A stretch of DNA of 64,000 nucleotides from Roseovarius sp. EL26 (GTDB lineage: Bacteria; Pseudomonadota; Alphaproteobacteria; Rhodobacterales; Rhodobacteraceae): assembly GCF_900327775.1 (NCBI RefSeq), contig NZ_OUMZ01000007.1, positions 979,606 to 1,043,605 of the forward strand. The letters are read 5' to 3'. Numbering within the stretch: the first letter of the stretch is position 1; each line of letters starts with the position of its first letter. The translations under genes and the position numbers were made by a program. The notes beneath the pieces were generated by a model. It did not search any database. It was not told the DNA's origin and saw only the letters and a program-made list of their open reading frames with translations. Positions 1-10,031 of the stretch are shown piece by piece.

Positions 1-11
1 CGGGCGCTTAC

Positions 12-1142
12 TCAGCCTATTATTCCACCAGCATCACCCAGTGAATCATAATGTCGGTGCAACCGTTGAAGGGCTATACGCAGCACAATCTTGCCCGACC
101 GTGCTGACCAACCCATCTTCTTCTCTGCTTTTTCAAGGCCTTCAAGAAAACAACAGCAGCGTAAAACTACATCGCCAAGTCCTGGACCAAGGTCGCGAAA
201 TGCACAAATCACGCGATCCCGAGCATAAGGTGAGCCGGTGTAATTATGTATATCCTCGGGAATGTTTGTAAGAATCTGGCTCCAATTATCTGGCTCTGGC
301 ACTCCAATTTGTGCCAACTCGAAGTCTTCGCGCAATCGCTCCCCTGCCCGGACAAGATCGTCCGATAAAAACCGTGTGCCATCGCGGTCACGGCGGCGGG
401 CTAACATTGCAAGTGGCGTATCAGGCGCACTGTATCGAATTCTTTTTCTGGTGGTGGTATTCGGCGCATCCGTGTCCGTTTCAAGGCCGTGCGAAGTCAC
501 ACCCACCCCCAAAAATGAGGTTTGTGTTTCGGCGAACCCCATGGCGGAATTTTCACGCTCGGCCAATAAAAGGTTAAACGCTGAACGTCCCGATGCGCTG
601 ATACGATAACGGACAATACGCCCGGTACAATTGCTTTCGATCCATCCTTTTAATGCGATCGCTTCTGCCAACTCTCGGTCGATATTGTTGATTGCAACGG
701 TTGCCTGCTCTTTGTCATCACTGACAATAACCGCCTTTTCCATACCAGCGGCAACTGCTAACACCGTGCTGTTCTTCCGCAATTGTTGTAAAACCGGAAA
801 AGCTTCAGCATGAAATTTTTCATCGCTCATAACGACAGGCTTTTCGGGGTTTAACTGATCTGTTGCCATTGGTCTCTCCTTGGATGGGCTTGCAGGTGCA
901 GCACAAGGTCGAACGCAATCTCCTAGGCGATGAAAAGCCTGATCAATCAGCATGTCATCACGGCGCGCTTCGCATCGCCGTACTTGCCTAAGCACAGTTG
1001 AGGCATGGCAACCAACCTGCCGGGCGACAGCCCTGATCGAGACACCTGTTTCCGTATGTATGAGGTAATTCTGGGCTGGTTTTGGGACCCAAGATGGAAA
1101 CGCGTAAATATTAACGGTTTTCACCGCCACATTTTCCATCAT
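12..1142 (-). CDS. DUF6456 domain protein with N-terminal helix-turn-helix
   Basis: The 376-residue protein has a Hin/resolvase-like helix-turn-helix near residues 33-55 (GVSIRAVARQVGCHASTVLR). A variable middle follows, then a conserved C-terminal block from about residue 240 containing the GWSARSGKIVLRIALQRL signature that I associate with DUF6456. DUF6456 proteins are common in Rhodobacterales and their function is not established. The helix-turn-helix suggests DNA binding. Two adjacent ATG codons could start it; GGGAGG upstream is better spaced for the second (position 1139). It is divergent from the DUF6477 gene at 1363, a pairing I recall from related genomes. The family call is from motif memory, not from a search. 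Confidence 0.75.
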   Translation of the reverse strand: MMENVAVKTVNIYAFPSWVPKPAQNYLIHTETGVSIRAVARQVGCHASTVLRQVRRCEARRDDMLIDQAFHRLGDCVRPCAAPASPSKERPMATDQLNPEKPVVMSDEKFHAEAFPVLQQLRKNSTVLAVAAGMEKAVIVSDDKEQATVAINNIDRELAEAIALKGWIESNCTGRIVRYRISASGRSAFNLLLAERENSAMGFAETQTSFLGVGVTSHGLETDTDAPNTTTRKRIRYSAPDTPLAMLARRRDRDGTRFLSDDLVRAGERLREDFELAQIGVPEPDNWSQILTNIPEDIHNYTGSPYARDRVICAFRDLGPGLGDVVLRCCCFLEGLEKAEKKMGWSARSGKIVLRIALQRLHRHYDSLGDAGGIIG

Positions 1143-1362
1143 TGGCCTCCCGGATTTCGTAGCAGACAGCGCATTAGTCTTACTACCTATTAATCTCTCT
1201 CTACCTATGCGTGTTAATCATTGCATTTCGAACTTTTTGGGTCCTGTTAATAATTGTTTTCAAATGTTAATTAAATCTACCCCCTACCGTTCGGTATTCA
1301 TTACATCACGCAACACCCGGTATAGTTGTGCTTCAATGAGAGCCTGCAAATAGGGGATAATA
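1143..1362. promoter_or_regulatory. Divergent intergenic region between DUF6456 and DUF6477 genes
   Basis: This AT-rich 220-base stretch separates the starts of two divergent genes, so it should hold both promoters. The octamer CTACCTAT occurs twice in direct orientation (1183-1190 and 1201-1208, 18 bases apart), and several TTAA tetramers lie around 1215-1275. None has the TTAA-N7-TTAA spacing of a CtrA site. No clear -35/-10 pair can be chosen. Confidence 0.4.
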
Positions 1363-1665
1363 ATGCAAAATTACGCAATTTTACTGAGCAATTTGAAACG
1401 CCCACGGACACTAATACATGCAGCTCGCATTGGCGTGGAGAATTACTGCCGCGAGACACACCTGGCCAGATGCATTACGGACATCCCATTGCCAACGGTG
1501 GATGAGGCAACAGCGCAATTATTGGAATTGGAAGAGAGGGCAAATGCGCAACGCTTGGATGATGATATGACCTATTCTGTCAAACACCATGTCGAAATCC
1601 TGATCGCGCTGATGGGCGAAGCGCGTTTGTTATGCGCTTCGCCAGTGGTTCAGGATCTTAAGTGA
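1363..1665 (+). CDS. DUF6477 family small protein
   Basis: This 100-residue soluble, largely helical protein has no membrane segment or signal peptide. The opening YAILLSNLKRPRTLIHAARIG and the middle LPLPTVDEA-like block match my memory of DUF6477, a Rhodobacteraceae-specific family of unknown function. GGGGATAATA lies just upstream of the ATG as a plausible ribosome-binding site. The gene ends convergently with the methyltransferase gene, overlapping its stop by 8 bases. No biochemical role can be inferred. Divergence from the DUF6456 regulator suggests the two may be functionally linked. Confidence 0.7.
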   Translation: MQNYAILLSNLKRPRTLIHAARIGVENYCRETHLARCITDIPLPTVDEATAQLLELEERANAQRLDDDMTYSVKHHVEILIALMGEARLLCASPVVQDLK

Positions 1666-3202
1666 AAGCATCCGGCATAGAGGCTTTCTTCTCTGCCACA
1701 TAGGCCTCGAGAGCTTCTTCAATCGCCGGATCAATTGCTGGCTTTTCGTAGTTGGCCAGCATTTGCTTCATTTTAATGTTTGCCAATGTCCGTGTGTCAC
1801 GCTCACCTTCTTCGGACCAGGTTTCAAACGGTTTATAGTCCAGCAGATCAGACCGCCAGAACGCCGTTTTGAAATTGGCTTGAGTATGGGCACAACCCAG
1901 ATAGTGACCACCCGGGCCAACTTCGCGGATGGCGTCCATCGCAGGCGCGTCGCCGTCAATAGATACGCCTTTGGCCAGACCGTGCAACACACCCAATTGA
2001 TCAGCATCCATCACGAACTTCTCAAAGTCGGCAACCAGACCACCTTCGAGCCAACCACAAGAGTGCAGCATGAAGTTCACACCCGCCAGCAACCCCATGT
2101 TCAGGCTGTTTGACGTTTCATAAGCCGCCTGCGCATCTGGCAGTTTCGATCCACAGAACGATCCAGCGGAACGGAATGGCAAACCAAGACGACGTGCCAG
2201 CTGACCTGCGCCATATGTCACCATCGATGCCTCAGGTGTCCCAAACGTTGGCGCACCCGAGTTCATATCGATCGAACTCACAAAAGCGCCAAAGATTGCA
2301 GGCGCACCAGGGCGAACCAACTGGTGATAAGCCACACCGGCCATCACTTCAGCCAGAACCTGTGTTAGCGTGCCAGCAACCGAAACCGGCGCCATCGCGC
2401 CACCAACGATAAAGGGTGAAATGATGCAGGCTTGATTGTTCTTGGCATAAACTTCTAACGACCCCATCATCACATCGTCAAATGTCATTGGCGAGTTGAT
2501 GTTGGTCAACGAAGTCATAACAGTGTTGTTCTGTACGAACTCTTTTCCGAATACGATTCCGCACATATCGACAGAGTCTTGCGCACGGCTTGGTTCGGTC
2601 ACCGAACCCATAAACGGTTTATCAGAGAGCAACATATGCGCCTTGAGCATATCAAGGTGGCGCTTGTTTACAGCAATATCTGTTGGCTCACAAACGGTAC
2701 CACCCGAGTGGTGCAGCCATTTGGACATATAGGCCAGTTTCACGAACTTCTCGAAATCATCCATGGTGGCATAACGGCGACCACCATCCAGGTCGCGTAC
2801 GAACGGAGGACCATAAACCGGAGCAAGAACAAGATTGCGGCCACCAACGGTCACTGAACGCTCTGGATTACGGGCGTGCTGAATATATTCACTTGGTGCG
2901 GTTGAGCACAGCTTACGGGCCAAACCACGTGGAATACGAACACGTTCACCGTCAATATCGGCACCGGCATCACGCCAGCGCTCCAATGCCGCTGGGTTAT
3001 CAACGAAGTTCACACCGACCTCGGCCAGAATGGTCTCAGCGTTGGCTTCAATCAGCTCCAGCGCCTCCTCGTTCAGAACCTCAAAGTTCGGAATGTTCCG
3101 TTCAATATACTTGGCGGTTTCAAAACTGACTGTAGTGCGCTCTGCGCGGCGGGCTGCTCCGCCACCTCCGCGACTGCGGCGACGCGATCCTGCTTCGGCC
3201 AT
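1658..3202 (-). CDS. Trimethylamine methyltransferase (MttB) family protein, non-pyrrolysine type
   Basis: The 514-residue protein begins with a basic Gly/Arg-rich tail (SRRRSRGGGGAARR). An MttB-like TIM-barrel follows, ending in the conserved GPGGHYLGCAHTQANF region near residue 440. MttB-superfamily enzymes move methyl groups from quaternary or tertiary amines to a corrinoid protein. The frame is open throughout with no internal amber codon, so it is a non-pyrrolysine homologue, as in glycine-betaine-type members (MtgB). No corrinoid protein, MtbA-like or ramA-like gene lies beside it, so the substrate is unknown. GAGGA sits about 9 bases before the ATG. It is divergent from guaA. The superfamily call is firm; the substrate is not. 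Confidence 0.85.
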   Translation of the reverse strand: MAEAGSRRRSRGGGGAARRAERTTVSFETAKYIERNIPNFEVLNEEALELIEANAETILAEVGVNFVDNPAALERWRDAGADIDGERVRIPRGLARKLCSTAPSEYIQHARNPERSVTVGGRNLVLAPVYGPPFVRDLDGGRRYATMDDFEKFVKLAYMSKWLHHSGGTVCEPTDIAVNKRHLDMLKAHMLLSDKPFMGSVTEPSRAQDSVDMCGIVFGKEFVQNNTVMTSLTNINSPMTFDDVMMGSLEVYAKNNQACIISPFIVGGAMAPVSVAGTLTQVLAEVMAGVAYHQLVRPGAPAIFGAFVSSIDMNSGAPTFGTPEASMVTYGAGQLARRLGLPFRSAGSFCGSKLPDAQAAYETSNSLNMGLLAGVNFMLHSCGWLEGGLVADFEKFVMDADQLGVLHGLAKGVSIDGDAPAMDAIREVGPGGHYLGCAHTQANFKTAFWRSDLLDYKPFETWSEEGERDTRTLANIKMKQMLANYEKPAIDPAIEEALEAYVAEKKASMPDAFT

Positions 3203-3401
3203 ACTGTACTTCCTCTGGTTTTAAATGCACCCCGTAGGGCGCGGCTTAATGTCAGTTTAACCAATCAAAACCGCTCACCCTTGAAGGTTTGCGGCCTTTG
3301 AGGCCCTATAGCGACATCTAACAAAGACAATGGCGACATTTTTTATCGAACAACTCATCGCCTCTCTTGCGTAAATCTACGCCTCGGCCTACTAGGCTTT
3401 T

Positions 3402-4961
3402 ATGACCCAGACATCCCATGACCGCCTTCTTATCATCGACTTCGGCAGCCAGGTTACCCAGCTGATCGCCCGGCGCCTGCGCGAGTTGAATGTTTACTGC
3501 GAAATTCACCCTTATCAGAACGTCACAGCCACGTTTCTAAAGGATTTCGCCCCCAAAGCCGTGATCTTTTCCGGTGGCCCAGACAGCGTGACCCGCGAAG
3601 GGTCCCCGCGCGTGCCACAGGAAATCTTTGCCATGGGCTTACCCATCTTGGGCATTTGTTATGGCCAACAAGTGATGATGCATCAGCTGGGTGGCAAGGT
3701 CGAATCGGGCCATGGAACCGCTGAATTTGGGCGTGCCTTTGTGACACCCGGCGATGATCTGGCGATCTTGCAGGGCTGGTTTGCAGATGGCGACGAACAG
3801 GTTTGGATGTCGCATGGTGACCACGTTAGCGAAATAGCCCCAGGGTTTGAGGTCTACGGCACCTCGCCCAACGCGCCCTATGCCATTACGGCAGATGTCG
3901 CGCGCAATTTTTACGCGGTACAATTTCATCCCGAGGTGCACCACACCCCCAAGGGTGCCACGCTTTATGAAAACTTTGTGCGTCTGGCCGGGTTTTCAGG
4001 TGATTGGACCATGGGTGCCTACCGCGAACAGATGATAGCGACCATTCGCAATCAAGTCGGCGATAAAAAGGTCATCTGTGGCCTTTCAGGTGGTGTCGAT
4101 AGTTCGGTCGCTGCAATCTTGCTTCACGAGGCCATCGGCGATCAGCTTACCTGTGTCTTTGTTGACCACGGCCTATTACGCAAGAATGAGGCCGACGAAG
4201 TCGTCAGTATGTTCCGCGACAATTATAACATCAAACTAATCCATGCAGATGAAAGCGATCTGTTCTTGGGTGAGTTGGATGGTCAAAGTGATCCTGAAAC
4301 CAAACGTAAGATCATCGGCAAGCTGTTCATTGACGTGTTCCAGAAATACGCCGACACGATTGAGAACGCTGAATTCCTTGCTCAGGGCACACTCTATCCT
4401 GATGTGATCGAAAGCGTCTCTTTTTCCGGCGGCCCATCCGTCACGATCAAGTCACACCATAATGTCGGCGGTTTGCCGGAAAAAATGGGCCTGAAGCTGG
4501 TCGAACCGCTGCGCGAGTTGTTCAAGGACGAAGTCCGCGCTTTGGGTCGCGAGTTAGGGCTGCCAGATAGTTTTATTGGCCGCCATCCCTTCCCCGGCCC
4601 CGGCCTGGCAATTCGGTGCCCCGGTGAAATCACCCGTGAAAAGCTGGAGATTCTGCGCGAAGCCGATGCTGTCTATATCGATCAGATTCGTAAGCACGGA
4701 CTTTATGATGAGATCTGGCAGGCATTTGTTGCTATTTTGCCAGTTCGCACCGTTGGTGTGATGGGCGATGGCCGAACCTATGATTTTGCCTGTGCCCTAC
4801 GCGCGGTGACCTCGGTTGATGGGATGACAGCTGATTACTATCCCTATAGTCACGAATTTCTTGGCGAAACTGCAACCCGGATCATCAACGAGGTCAAAGG
4901 CATCAATCGCGTAACCTATGATATCACCTCAAAACCTCCGGGTACAATCGAGTGGGAATAA
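3402..4961 (+). CDS. guaA: GMP synthase (glutamine-hydrolysing)
   Basis: Converts XMP to GMP using ATP and glutamine-derived ammonia, the last step of guanylate synthesis. The 519-residue length is normal. The class I glutamine amidotransferase domain shows the nucleophile C86 in GICYGQQ and the His/Glu pair at H176 and E178 (QFHPEVHH). The ATP pyrophosphatase P-loop SGGVDSS lies at residues 229-235, and the C-terminal dimerisation/XMP domain carries [12 protein letters not shown] and ends KPPGTIEWE. The partner gene guaB lies 48 kb away in the same window on the other strand. The downstream transporter overlaps its last codons. Confidence 0.98.
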   Translation: MTQTSHDRLLIIDFGSQVTQLIARRLRELNVYCEIHPYQNVTATFLKDFAPKAVIFSGGPDSVTREGSPRVPQEIFAMGLPILGICYGQQVMMHQLGGKVESGHGTAEFGRAFVTPGDDLAILQGWFADGDEQVWMSHGDHVSEIAPGFEVYGTSPNAPYAITADVARNFYAVQFHPEVHHTPKGATLYENFVRLAGFSGDWTMGAYREQMIATIRNQVGDKKVICGLSGGVDSSVAAILLHEAIGDQLTCVFVDHGLLRKNEADEVVSMFRDNYNIKLIHADESDLFLGELDGQSDPETKRKIIGKLFIDVFQKYADTIENAEFLAQGTLYPDVIESVSFSGGPSVTIKSHHNVGGLPEKMGLKLVEPLRELFKDEVRALGRELGLPDSFIGRHPFPGPGLAIRCPGEITREKLEILREADAVYIDQIRKHGLYDEIWQAFVAILPVRTVGVMGDGRTYDFACALRAVTSVDGMTADYYPYSHEFLGETATRIINEVKGINRVTYDITSKPPGTIEWE

Positions 4962-5851
4962 CACCAGCCCCGACAACGACTGAACCCGCACATATTTTAC
5001 GTGCCGCGGTCTGGATGTTGGGGGCAGTGTTTGCCTTTTCACTCATGGCGATTGCCGGGCGCGCAGTCAGTCTGGAACTCGATACATTCGAGATTATGAT
5101 GTATCGCAGCGTGATCGGGTTGATCACCGTTGTGTGCATCGCTCGTTTAGCTAACACTCACCGCCAAATAACCCTGCGCAATATGCATTTGCAGGCCCTA
5201 CGAAACATCAGTCATTTTGCAGGGCAAAATCTATGGTTCTTCGCCCTCCCCCTGATCCCGTTGGCACAACTCTTTGCATTGGAGTTCACCTCACCAATTT
5301 GGGTGCTGATCTTATCACCGGTTTTTTTGTCTGAACGGCTAACACTGATCAAAAGTATCGCCGCCATCACAGGCTTTTGTGGTGTGCTGATCGTGACACA
5401 GCCCGGAAATAGTGATGCCCTGAACATCGGTACTATTGCTGCGGGCTTAGCTGCGATCGGATTTGCCGGGTCAATTATCTTTACCAAGCTCCTAACCCGA
5501 CGAGAGAGCCTGACTTGTATCTTGTTTTGGATGACCTTATTGCAATCAGTGTTTGGACTAATTTGCGCCGGCTACGATGGTCACATTTCCGGCCTGTCGG
5601 GTGACACGTTGCCATGGCTAATCGTGATTGCGCTTTGTGGTCTTACTGCGCATTTTTGTTTGACCAAAGCAATCAGCATTGCTCCTGCAACTGTTGTGGT
5701 TCCCGTAGACTTCCTACGTTTACCATTGATCGCCTTGATTGGATTCTGGTTTTACCAAGAACCAATCACCTTAACCGTCTTGCTTGGGGCGGCAATTATT
5801 TTTGCAGCAAATTATCTAAATCTTTGGAATGAATCTAAAAATACAATTTAA
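4952..5851 (+). CDS. EamA/DMT-superfamily membrane transporter
   Basis: The 299-residue polytopic inner-membrane protein has about ten hydrophobic segments arranged as two EamA repeats, roughly residues 10-140 and 155-290. That is the drug/metabolite exporter architecture. The only start giving the full first helix is a GTG inside the last codons of guaA, a 10-base overlap that implies translational coupling. Members export amino acids, purines or other small metabolites; coupling to guaA invites but does not prove a purine link. Substrate unknown. Confidence 0.85.
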   Translation: MGITPAPTTTEPAHILRAAVWMLGAVFAFSLMAIAGRAVSLELDTFEIMMYRSVIGLITVVCIARLANTHRQITLRNMHLQALRNISHFAGQNLWFFALPLIPLAQLFALEFTSPIWVLILSPVFLSERLTLIKSIAAITGFCGVLIVTQPGNSDALNIGTIAAGLAAIGFAGSIIFTKLLTRRESLTCILFWMTLLQSVFGLICAGYDGHISGLSGDTLPWLIVIALCGLTAHFCLTKAISIAPATVVVPVDFLRLPLIALIGFWFYQEPITLTVLLGAAIIFAANYLNLWNESKNTI

Positions 5852-5983
5852 TACAATAACTTAAATGCGGTGATGTCATTGCGCCACACAGAATAAATGA
5901 CAAATTTGTGACGCGGCGTCAAAGATTGACCGGCTCATCCGCCTCTATATTCTGCCTTAAACAGGAAGAGGTATGAGGGTTTT

Positions 5984-7117
5984 ATGAAATATCAAGGTCT
6001 AATAACGGCAACGTTTGCCACAGCAGCGATCGCCAGCATGGCGGACGCGGGCAGCATCGAGAGAGCCGGTGATCCATCGCAAATTTTGTTTGAAGAAGGC
6101 AAAAACTATCTGGAATTCAGCGCAGCTGTGGTGACACCTTATATTAGCGGTACACCAAACGCGACGTCCCCCTCGATGACACCAATCATCTCGGGCGGAG
6201 TTACGGTTGGTGCAGCAGCTGTAGGTGGCACTGGCAACATCACAGATCGCTATATTACCGGAGCCCTAGGATATAAGCATCAACTGAACGATCAAGTTGC
6301 TTTGGCCTTCACGATAGACGAGCCAGTCGGTGCCGATGTAAATTACACAGCCGCAAATGCAGTTTTCGCTGGATCCAATGCAGATGTAAGTTCTCGCGCA
6401 TTTACAGCTTTGGCAAAATACCAAACCTCCGAGAATTTCAGTGTATATGGTGGCCTTCGCCTGCAAACCCTGAGAGGTAATGTTACCGTTGTCGGCTTAA
6501 ACGGTGCGTTGTTTAACTATAATCTTAATGTCGGAAATGATTATAAACTCGGTTACCTTCTCGGTGCTGCATACGAAAAGCCCGAAATTGCACTGCGCGT
6601 TGCACTAACATATGAATCTGCGATTGAACACGACTTCCGCGACAACAATGGCACGGAATTTGATGTGGAAATCCCACAGGCCTTTACCTTGCATGCACAA
6701 ACCGGCATTGCTACGGATACGCTCCTATTTGGCTCAGTCCGCTGGCGTGAATGGAGCAAATTCAATATTGCTCCACCCGACTTCGTATCACTGCCCGGAA
6801 ACCGCACCAACAGCCCAATTGCATCCGAACCCGATGATATCTGGACATATGAACTGGGTCTAGGCCGTCGCTTCAATGAAAATTGGAGCGGTGCTGCCCT
6901 ACTCGGTTATGAATCTGATCACGGCAAACCTGTTGGTAACCTCTCAGGTAAAGATGGTTACATTAGCTATGGGCTTGCTGCCACTTATGAGACCGAAACC
7001 TGGGAAATCACAACAGGTGTTAAATATTTCGACATGGGTAGCGCAGAAACATCAGTGTCTTCATTCTCCGGGAATGATGTTATCGCATTCGGCATGAAGC
7101 TGGGCTTCCGTTTCTAA
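5984..7117 (+). CDS. FadL/OmpP1-type outer membrane transport protein
   Basis: The 377-residue protein has a cleavable signal peptide (about residues 1-22, ending near MADA). The mature region is rich in alternating amphipathic beta strands and ends in an aromatic residue (KLGFRF), the outer-membrane barrel sorting signal. The pattern fits the FadL/TodX family (OmpP1), which admits hydrophobic compounds such as long-chain fatty acids. GAGGG precedes the ATG, and a strong hairpin terminator follows the stop, so it is probably a single-gene unit. Substrate is inferred from family only. Confidence 0.85.
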   Translation: MKYQGLITATFATAAIASMADAGSIERAGDPSQILFEEGKNYLEFSAAVVTPYISGTPNATSPSMTPIISGGVTVGAAAVGGTGNITDRYITGALGYKHQLNDQVALAFTIDEPVGADVNYTAANAVFAGSNADVSSRAFTALAKYQTSENFSVYGGLRLQTLRGNVTVVGLNGALFNYNLNVGNDYKLGYLLGAAYEKPEIALRVALTYESAIEHDFRDNNGTEFDVEIPQAFTLHAQTGIATDTLLFGSVRWREWSKFNIAPPDFVSLPGNRTNSPIASEPDDIWTYELGLGRRFNENWSGAALLGYESDHGKPVGNLSGKDGYISYGLAATYETETWEITTGVKYFDMGSAETSVSSFSGNDVIAFGMKLGFRF

Positions 7118-7143
7118 GGCTCTCCCCTCAAAAACCGTATCTA

Positions 7144-7170
7144 CCCCGCCCCTTTCGGGCGGGGTTTTTT
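7144..7170 (+). terminator. Rho-independent terminator of the FadL-type gene
   Basis: The arms CCCCGCCC (7144-7151) and GGGCGGGG (7157-7164) form a perfect 8-bp stem with a 5-base loop, followed directly by six T residues. It lies 27 bases after the stop codon. Confidence 0.95.
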
Positions 7171-7239
7171 ATTTTCTGCGCTTTCAAATTGACCTCGCTT
7201 CCGGCTCTGGCTACCACAGGCGCGATAAAGGGGCCGATC

Positions 7240-8100
7240 ATGATCTATCAAACAGCCGATGACTGGCGAGCAGCGCCAAACAAACGTATCTTGTTTTATG
7301 GAATGTCTGGCTTGGGCAAGACCCACCTTTCCAGCATACTGCGTGATCAAGGTGAATGGTTTCACTACTCGATCGATTACCGCATAGGCACACGTTACAT
7401 GGGCGAGGTTATCGCTGATAACGCCAAGGCTCACGCCATGCAGGTGCCCTTTCTGCGTGAACTGTTACTGACCGATTCCATTTACATCGGATCCAATATC
7501 ACCTTCAGCAATCTGACCCCAGTTTCGACCTATTTGGGTAAACCCGGCAACCCAGATCAGGGTGGCCTTCCAATCGATGAATACCATCGTCGTCAGGAAC
7601 AATTCCGTCAGGCCGAAATTCGAGCACTGGCCGACACAGCCTATTTTGTCGACCGAGCCGCCCGTTTGTATGACTATCCGAACTTCATATGCGATACCGG
7701 CGGATCAATTTGCGAATGGGCCGACGGTGACGATCCTGATGATCCACTACTGAATGAGCTGTCATCACAATGCCTAATGATTTATCTGCAAGGTAATGAG
7801 GCTCACACACAGGAACTGATCCGCCGGTTTGACCGTTCGCCCAAGCCGATGGCCTACCAGCCCGATTTCCTGCACGCTTGTTGGGAGGAGTATTTGGTCG
7901 AATCTGGTCTGAGCGATGACACGGTTGACCCCGATACTTTCATCCGCTGGACCTATGCCCGCGCACTTGCGCATCGCAAACCACGCTACGAAGCGATGGC
8001 GAAATGGGGTATTACCTTGACCAGCGCAAAAATGGCCACAATCCAAAGCCCTGAGGACTTTGATCACGCCGTCGCGAGCGCCCTTGAGGATCTCAGCTAA
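7240..8100 (+). CDS. P-loop ATPase/kinase-like protein of unknown role
   Basis: A 286-residue cytoplasmic protein with a Walker A motif GMSGLGKT at residues 21-28. Later features include [11 protein letters not shown] and a possible Walker B/acceptor region around [13 protein letters not shown]. The ATG at 7240 is preferred because AAGGGG lies 6 bases upstream; a longer reading from 7189 would start next to the preceding terminator. The fold resembles small P-loop kinases or nucleotide-binding ATPases found in Rhodobacterales, but I cannot assign a substrate. It is followed 41 bases later by metA on the same strand, so the two may be co-transcribed. Confidence 0.7.
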   Translation: MIYQTADDWRAAPNKRILFYGMSGLGKTHLSSILRDQGEWFHYSIDYRIGTRYMGEVIADNAKAHAMQVPFLRELLLTDSIYIGSNITFSNLTPVSTYLGKPGNPDQGGLPIDEYHRRQEQFRQAEIRALADTAYFVDRAARLYDYPNFICDTGGSICEWADGDDPDDPLLNELSSQCLMIYLQGNEAHTQELIRRFDRSPKPMAYQPDFLHACWEEYLVESGLSDDTVDPDTFIRWTYARALAHRKPRYEAMAKWGITLTSAKMATIQSPEDFDHAVASALEDLS

Positions 8101-8141
8101 CCTTCTTATCTGCAAACAAACAAAACAAAAAGTTCAACATC

Positions 8142-9086
8142 ATGCCCATCAAGATCCCCTCCAACCTTCCCGCCTATGACGTGCTTTCGCGCGAGGGTGT
8201 GATGGTTATGGACGAGGATCAGGCCGCGCGTCAGGATATCAGACCGCTACGGATTGCAATGCTGAATCTGATGCCCAAGAAAATTCAGACGGAAAACCAA
8301 TTTGCGCGGCTGATTGGGGCAACACCTTTGCAAATCGATCTGCACCTGATCCGGATGAGCGAACACCGCACCAAAAACACCGCTGCAGAACACATGGCCA
8401 GCTTTTACCGCCCATTTAGCGAAGTTCTGGCGTCGGACGAGAAATTTGACGGGTTGATCATCACCGGCGCCCCAATTGAGCATCTCGACTTTGAAGCTGT
8501 CACCTATTGGGAAGAACTGCGTCAGATCTTTGAATGGACGCAAACTCATGTGCATTCAACCTTTGGCGTCTGCTGGGGCGGGATGGCGATGATCAACCAT
8601 TTTCACGGCGTGCAGAAACATATGTTACCGCATAAGGCTTTTGGTTGTTTCAAGCACCGGAATATGAAGCCCTCTTCTCCGCTTTTACGTGGTTTTTCAG
8701 ACGAGTGTGTAATTCCCGTGAGCCGGTGGACAGAAATGCGTCAAGATGAAATTGATGCCGCCGATGGTCTGAATACCCTCCTGTATAGCGATGAGGTGGG
8801 CCCTTGCCTCGTATCTGACAGGGCACATCGTGCGCTCTATATATTTAACCATTTTGAGTATGACAGTGACACACTCAAACAAGAGTATGATCGTGATGTC
8901 GCCAATTACACATCCATCAATGTGCCGTGCAATTACTATCCCGATGATGATCCAACCCAGCCGCCGCAAAACCGGTGGCGTAGCCATGCACATTTGCTTT
9001 ATGGCAACTGGATTTCTGAAATATACGAGACAACACCTTACGATATCGACAAAATCGGGATTGAGCAGACAGACCTGCGCGCCTGA
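8142..9086 (+). CDS. metA: Homoserine O-acyltransferase (MetA), predicted acetyl-CoA type
   Basis: First committed step of methionine synthesis: acylation of homoserine. The 314-residue protein has the MetA class I amidotransferase-like fold, with nucleophile C144 in [10 protein letters not shown] and the later HFEYDSDT histidine region. At the position that sets acyl donor choice, the sequence reads ITGAPIE, with Glu113 where E. coli MetA has Gly. In characterised Bacillus MetA the Glu form uses acetyl-CoA, so this is more likely an O-acetyltransferase than a succinyltransferase. No riboswitch fits in the 41-base gap upstream. Confidence 0.93.
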   Translation: MPIKIPSNLPAYDVLSREGVMVMDEDQAARQDIRPLRIAMLNLMPKKIQTENQFARLIGATPLQIDLHLIRMSEHRTKNTAAEHMASFYRPFSEVLASDEKFDGLIITGAPIEHLDFEAVTYWEELRQIFEWTQTHVHSTFGVCWGGMAMINHFHGVQKHMLPHKAFGCFKHRNMKPSSPLLRGFSDECVIPVSRWTEMRQDEIDAADGLNTLLYSDEVGPCLVSDRAHRALYIFNHFEYDSDTLKQEYDRDVANYTSINVPCNYYPDDDPTQPPQNRWRSHAHLLYGNWISEIYETTPYDIDKIGIEQTDLRA

Positions 9087-9161
9087 TTGATTCACGCCAA
9101 TGTAAGATTGCACCCCACCCGGCGGCACGCCATATTAAATGTAAGTAAAAGGGAGATCAGG

Positions 9162-10031
9162 ATGGATTTACCATTTGGCGGTGCCATTAGTGACTTTTTT
9201 GAAAACGATGCGCCACAGGACATTCGTGATGCCATCCGGCGCGCCGACAAAGGTGAAATTCTCTCTCATACGTATCCCCATTCTGAACGCTTACCACGCA
9301 AAGCCTATGAAAAAGATCTGCACCAGTTGCAAATTGAATTGGTCAAGATGCAGGCATGGGCCCGTCAAAGTGGCGCGCGTGTTGTTGTGGTCTTTGAAGG
9401 GCGAGATGCGGCGGGAAAAGGTGGTACAATCAAACGCTTCCGTGAAAACCTTAACCCAAGAAGTGCCCGAGTTGTAGCGCTTCCCAAACCTTCGGACATA
9501 GAACTATCTCAGTGGTATTTTCAGCGCTACATTGACCACTTACCCTCGGCTGGGGAAATCGTGTTCTTTGATCGTAGCTGGTACAACCGCGGTGTGGTTG
9601 AAAAAGTGTTTGGCTTTTGCTCTGACGCTGATCGCAACCGATTTTTCAATCAGGTTTGTCCATTTGAAAAGATGCTTACTGACGAAGGGATCTACGTTTT
9701 CAAGTTCTGGCTTAATGTCGGCCGTGCTGAACAATTACGACGTTTTCTGAGGCGCGAATCTGACCCCTTAAAGCAGTGGAAGCTAAGTAAAATTGATGCT
9801 GATGGCCTAAAGAAGTGGGATGATTACACCAGAGCCATTCACGAAACGCTAGATCAAAGCCATTCAAGCCATGCACCCTGGACGATTATACGGACCGACG
9901 ATAAACGCCGTGCTCGATTACAAGCCATTCGGCACGTTCTAAACGCTTTGCCTTATGCGTACAAAGACGCTAAGGCCATCGGCGCGATAGATCCTAAGAT
10001 ATGCGCCGGCCCTGAGATCTGGCATGCCTAA
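9162..10031 (+). CDS. ppk2: Polyphosphate kinase 2
   Basis: PPK2 phosphorylates nucleoside diphosphates (usually GDP or ADP) with polyphosphate. The 289-residue, single-domain form shows the Walker A motif GRDAAGKGG at residues 80-88, a Walker B region at about 132-147 ([16 protein letters not shown]) with D137, and the lid arginines around [16 protein letters not shown]. The ATG at 9162 is chosen because GGGAGATCAG precedes it; upstream in-frame codons lie just after metA and lack a ribosome site. The tetR-type gene overlaps its end by 8 bases, suggesting a two-gene operon. Confidence 0.95.
   Translation: MDLPFGGAISDFFENDAPQDIRDAIRRADKGEILSHTYPHSERLPRKAYEKDLHQLQIELVKMQAWARQSGARVVVVFEGRDAAGKGGTIKRFRENLNPRSARVVALPKPSDIELSQWYFQRYIDHLPSAGEIVFFDRSWYNRGVVEKVFGFCSDADRNRFFNQVCPFEKMLTDEGIYVFKFWLNVGRAEQLRRFLRRESDPLKQWKLSKIDADGLKKWDDYTRAIHETLDQSHSSHAPWTIIRTDDKRRARLQAIRHVLNALPYAYKDAKAIGAIDPKICAGPEIWHA

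Noticed and set aside
1658..3202. Pyrrolysine-containing MttB
   Set aside because: The frame has no internal TAG codon, and no pyl genes are nearby.
5926..5951. Sigma-70 promoter TTGACC/TATATT upstream of the FadL-type gene
   Set aside because: Both hexamers look good, but the spacer is only 14 bases, too short for a standard promoter.
8101..8141. SAM-II riboswitch upstream of metA
   Set aside because: Only 41 bases separate the genes, too short for the element, and no pseudoknot-like repeats are seen.
9087..9161. Longer N-terminus for PPK2
   Set aside because: No ribosome site for the upstream start; GGGAGATCAG precedes the ATG at 9162.
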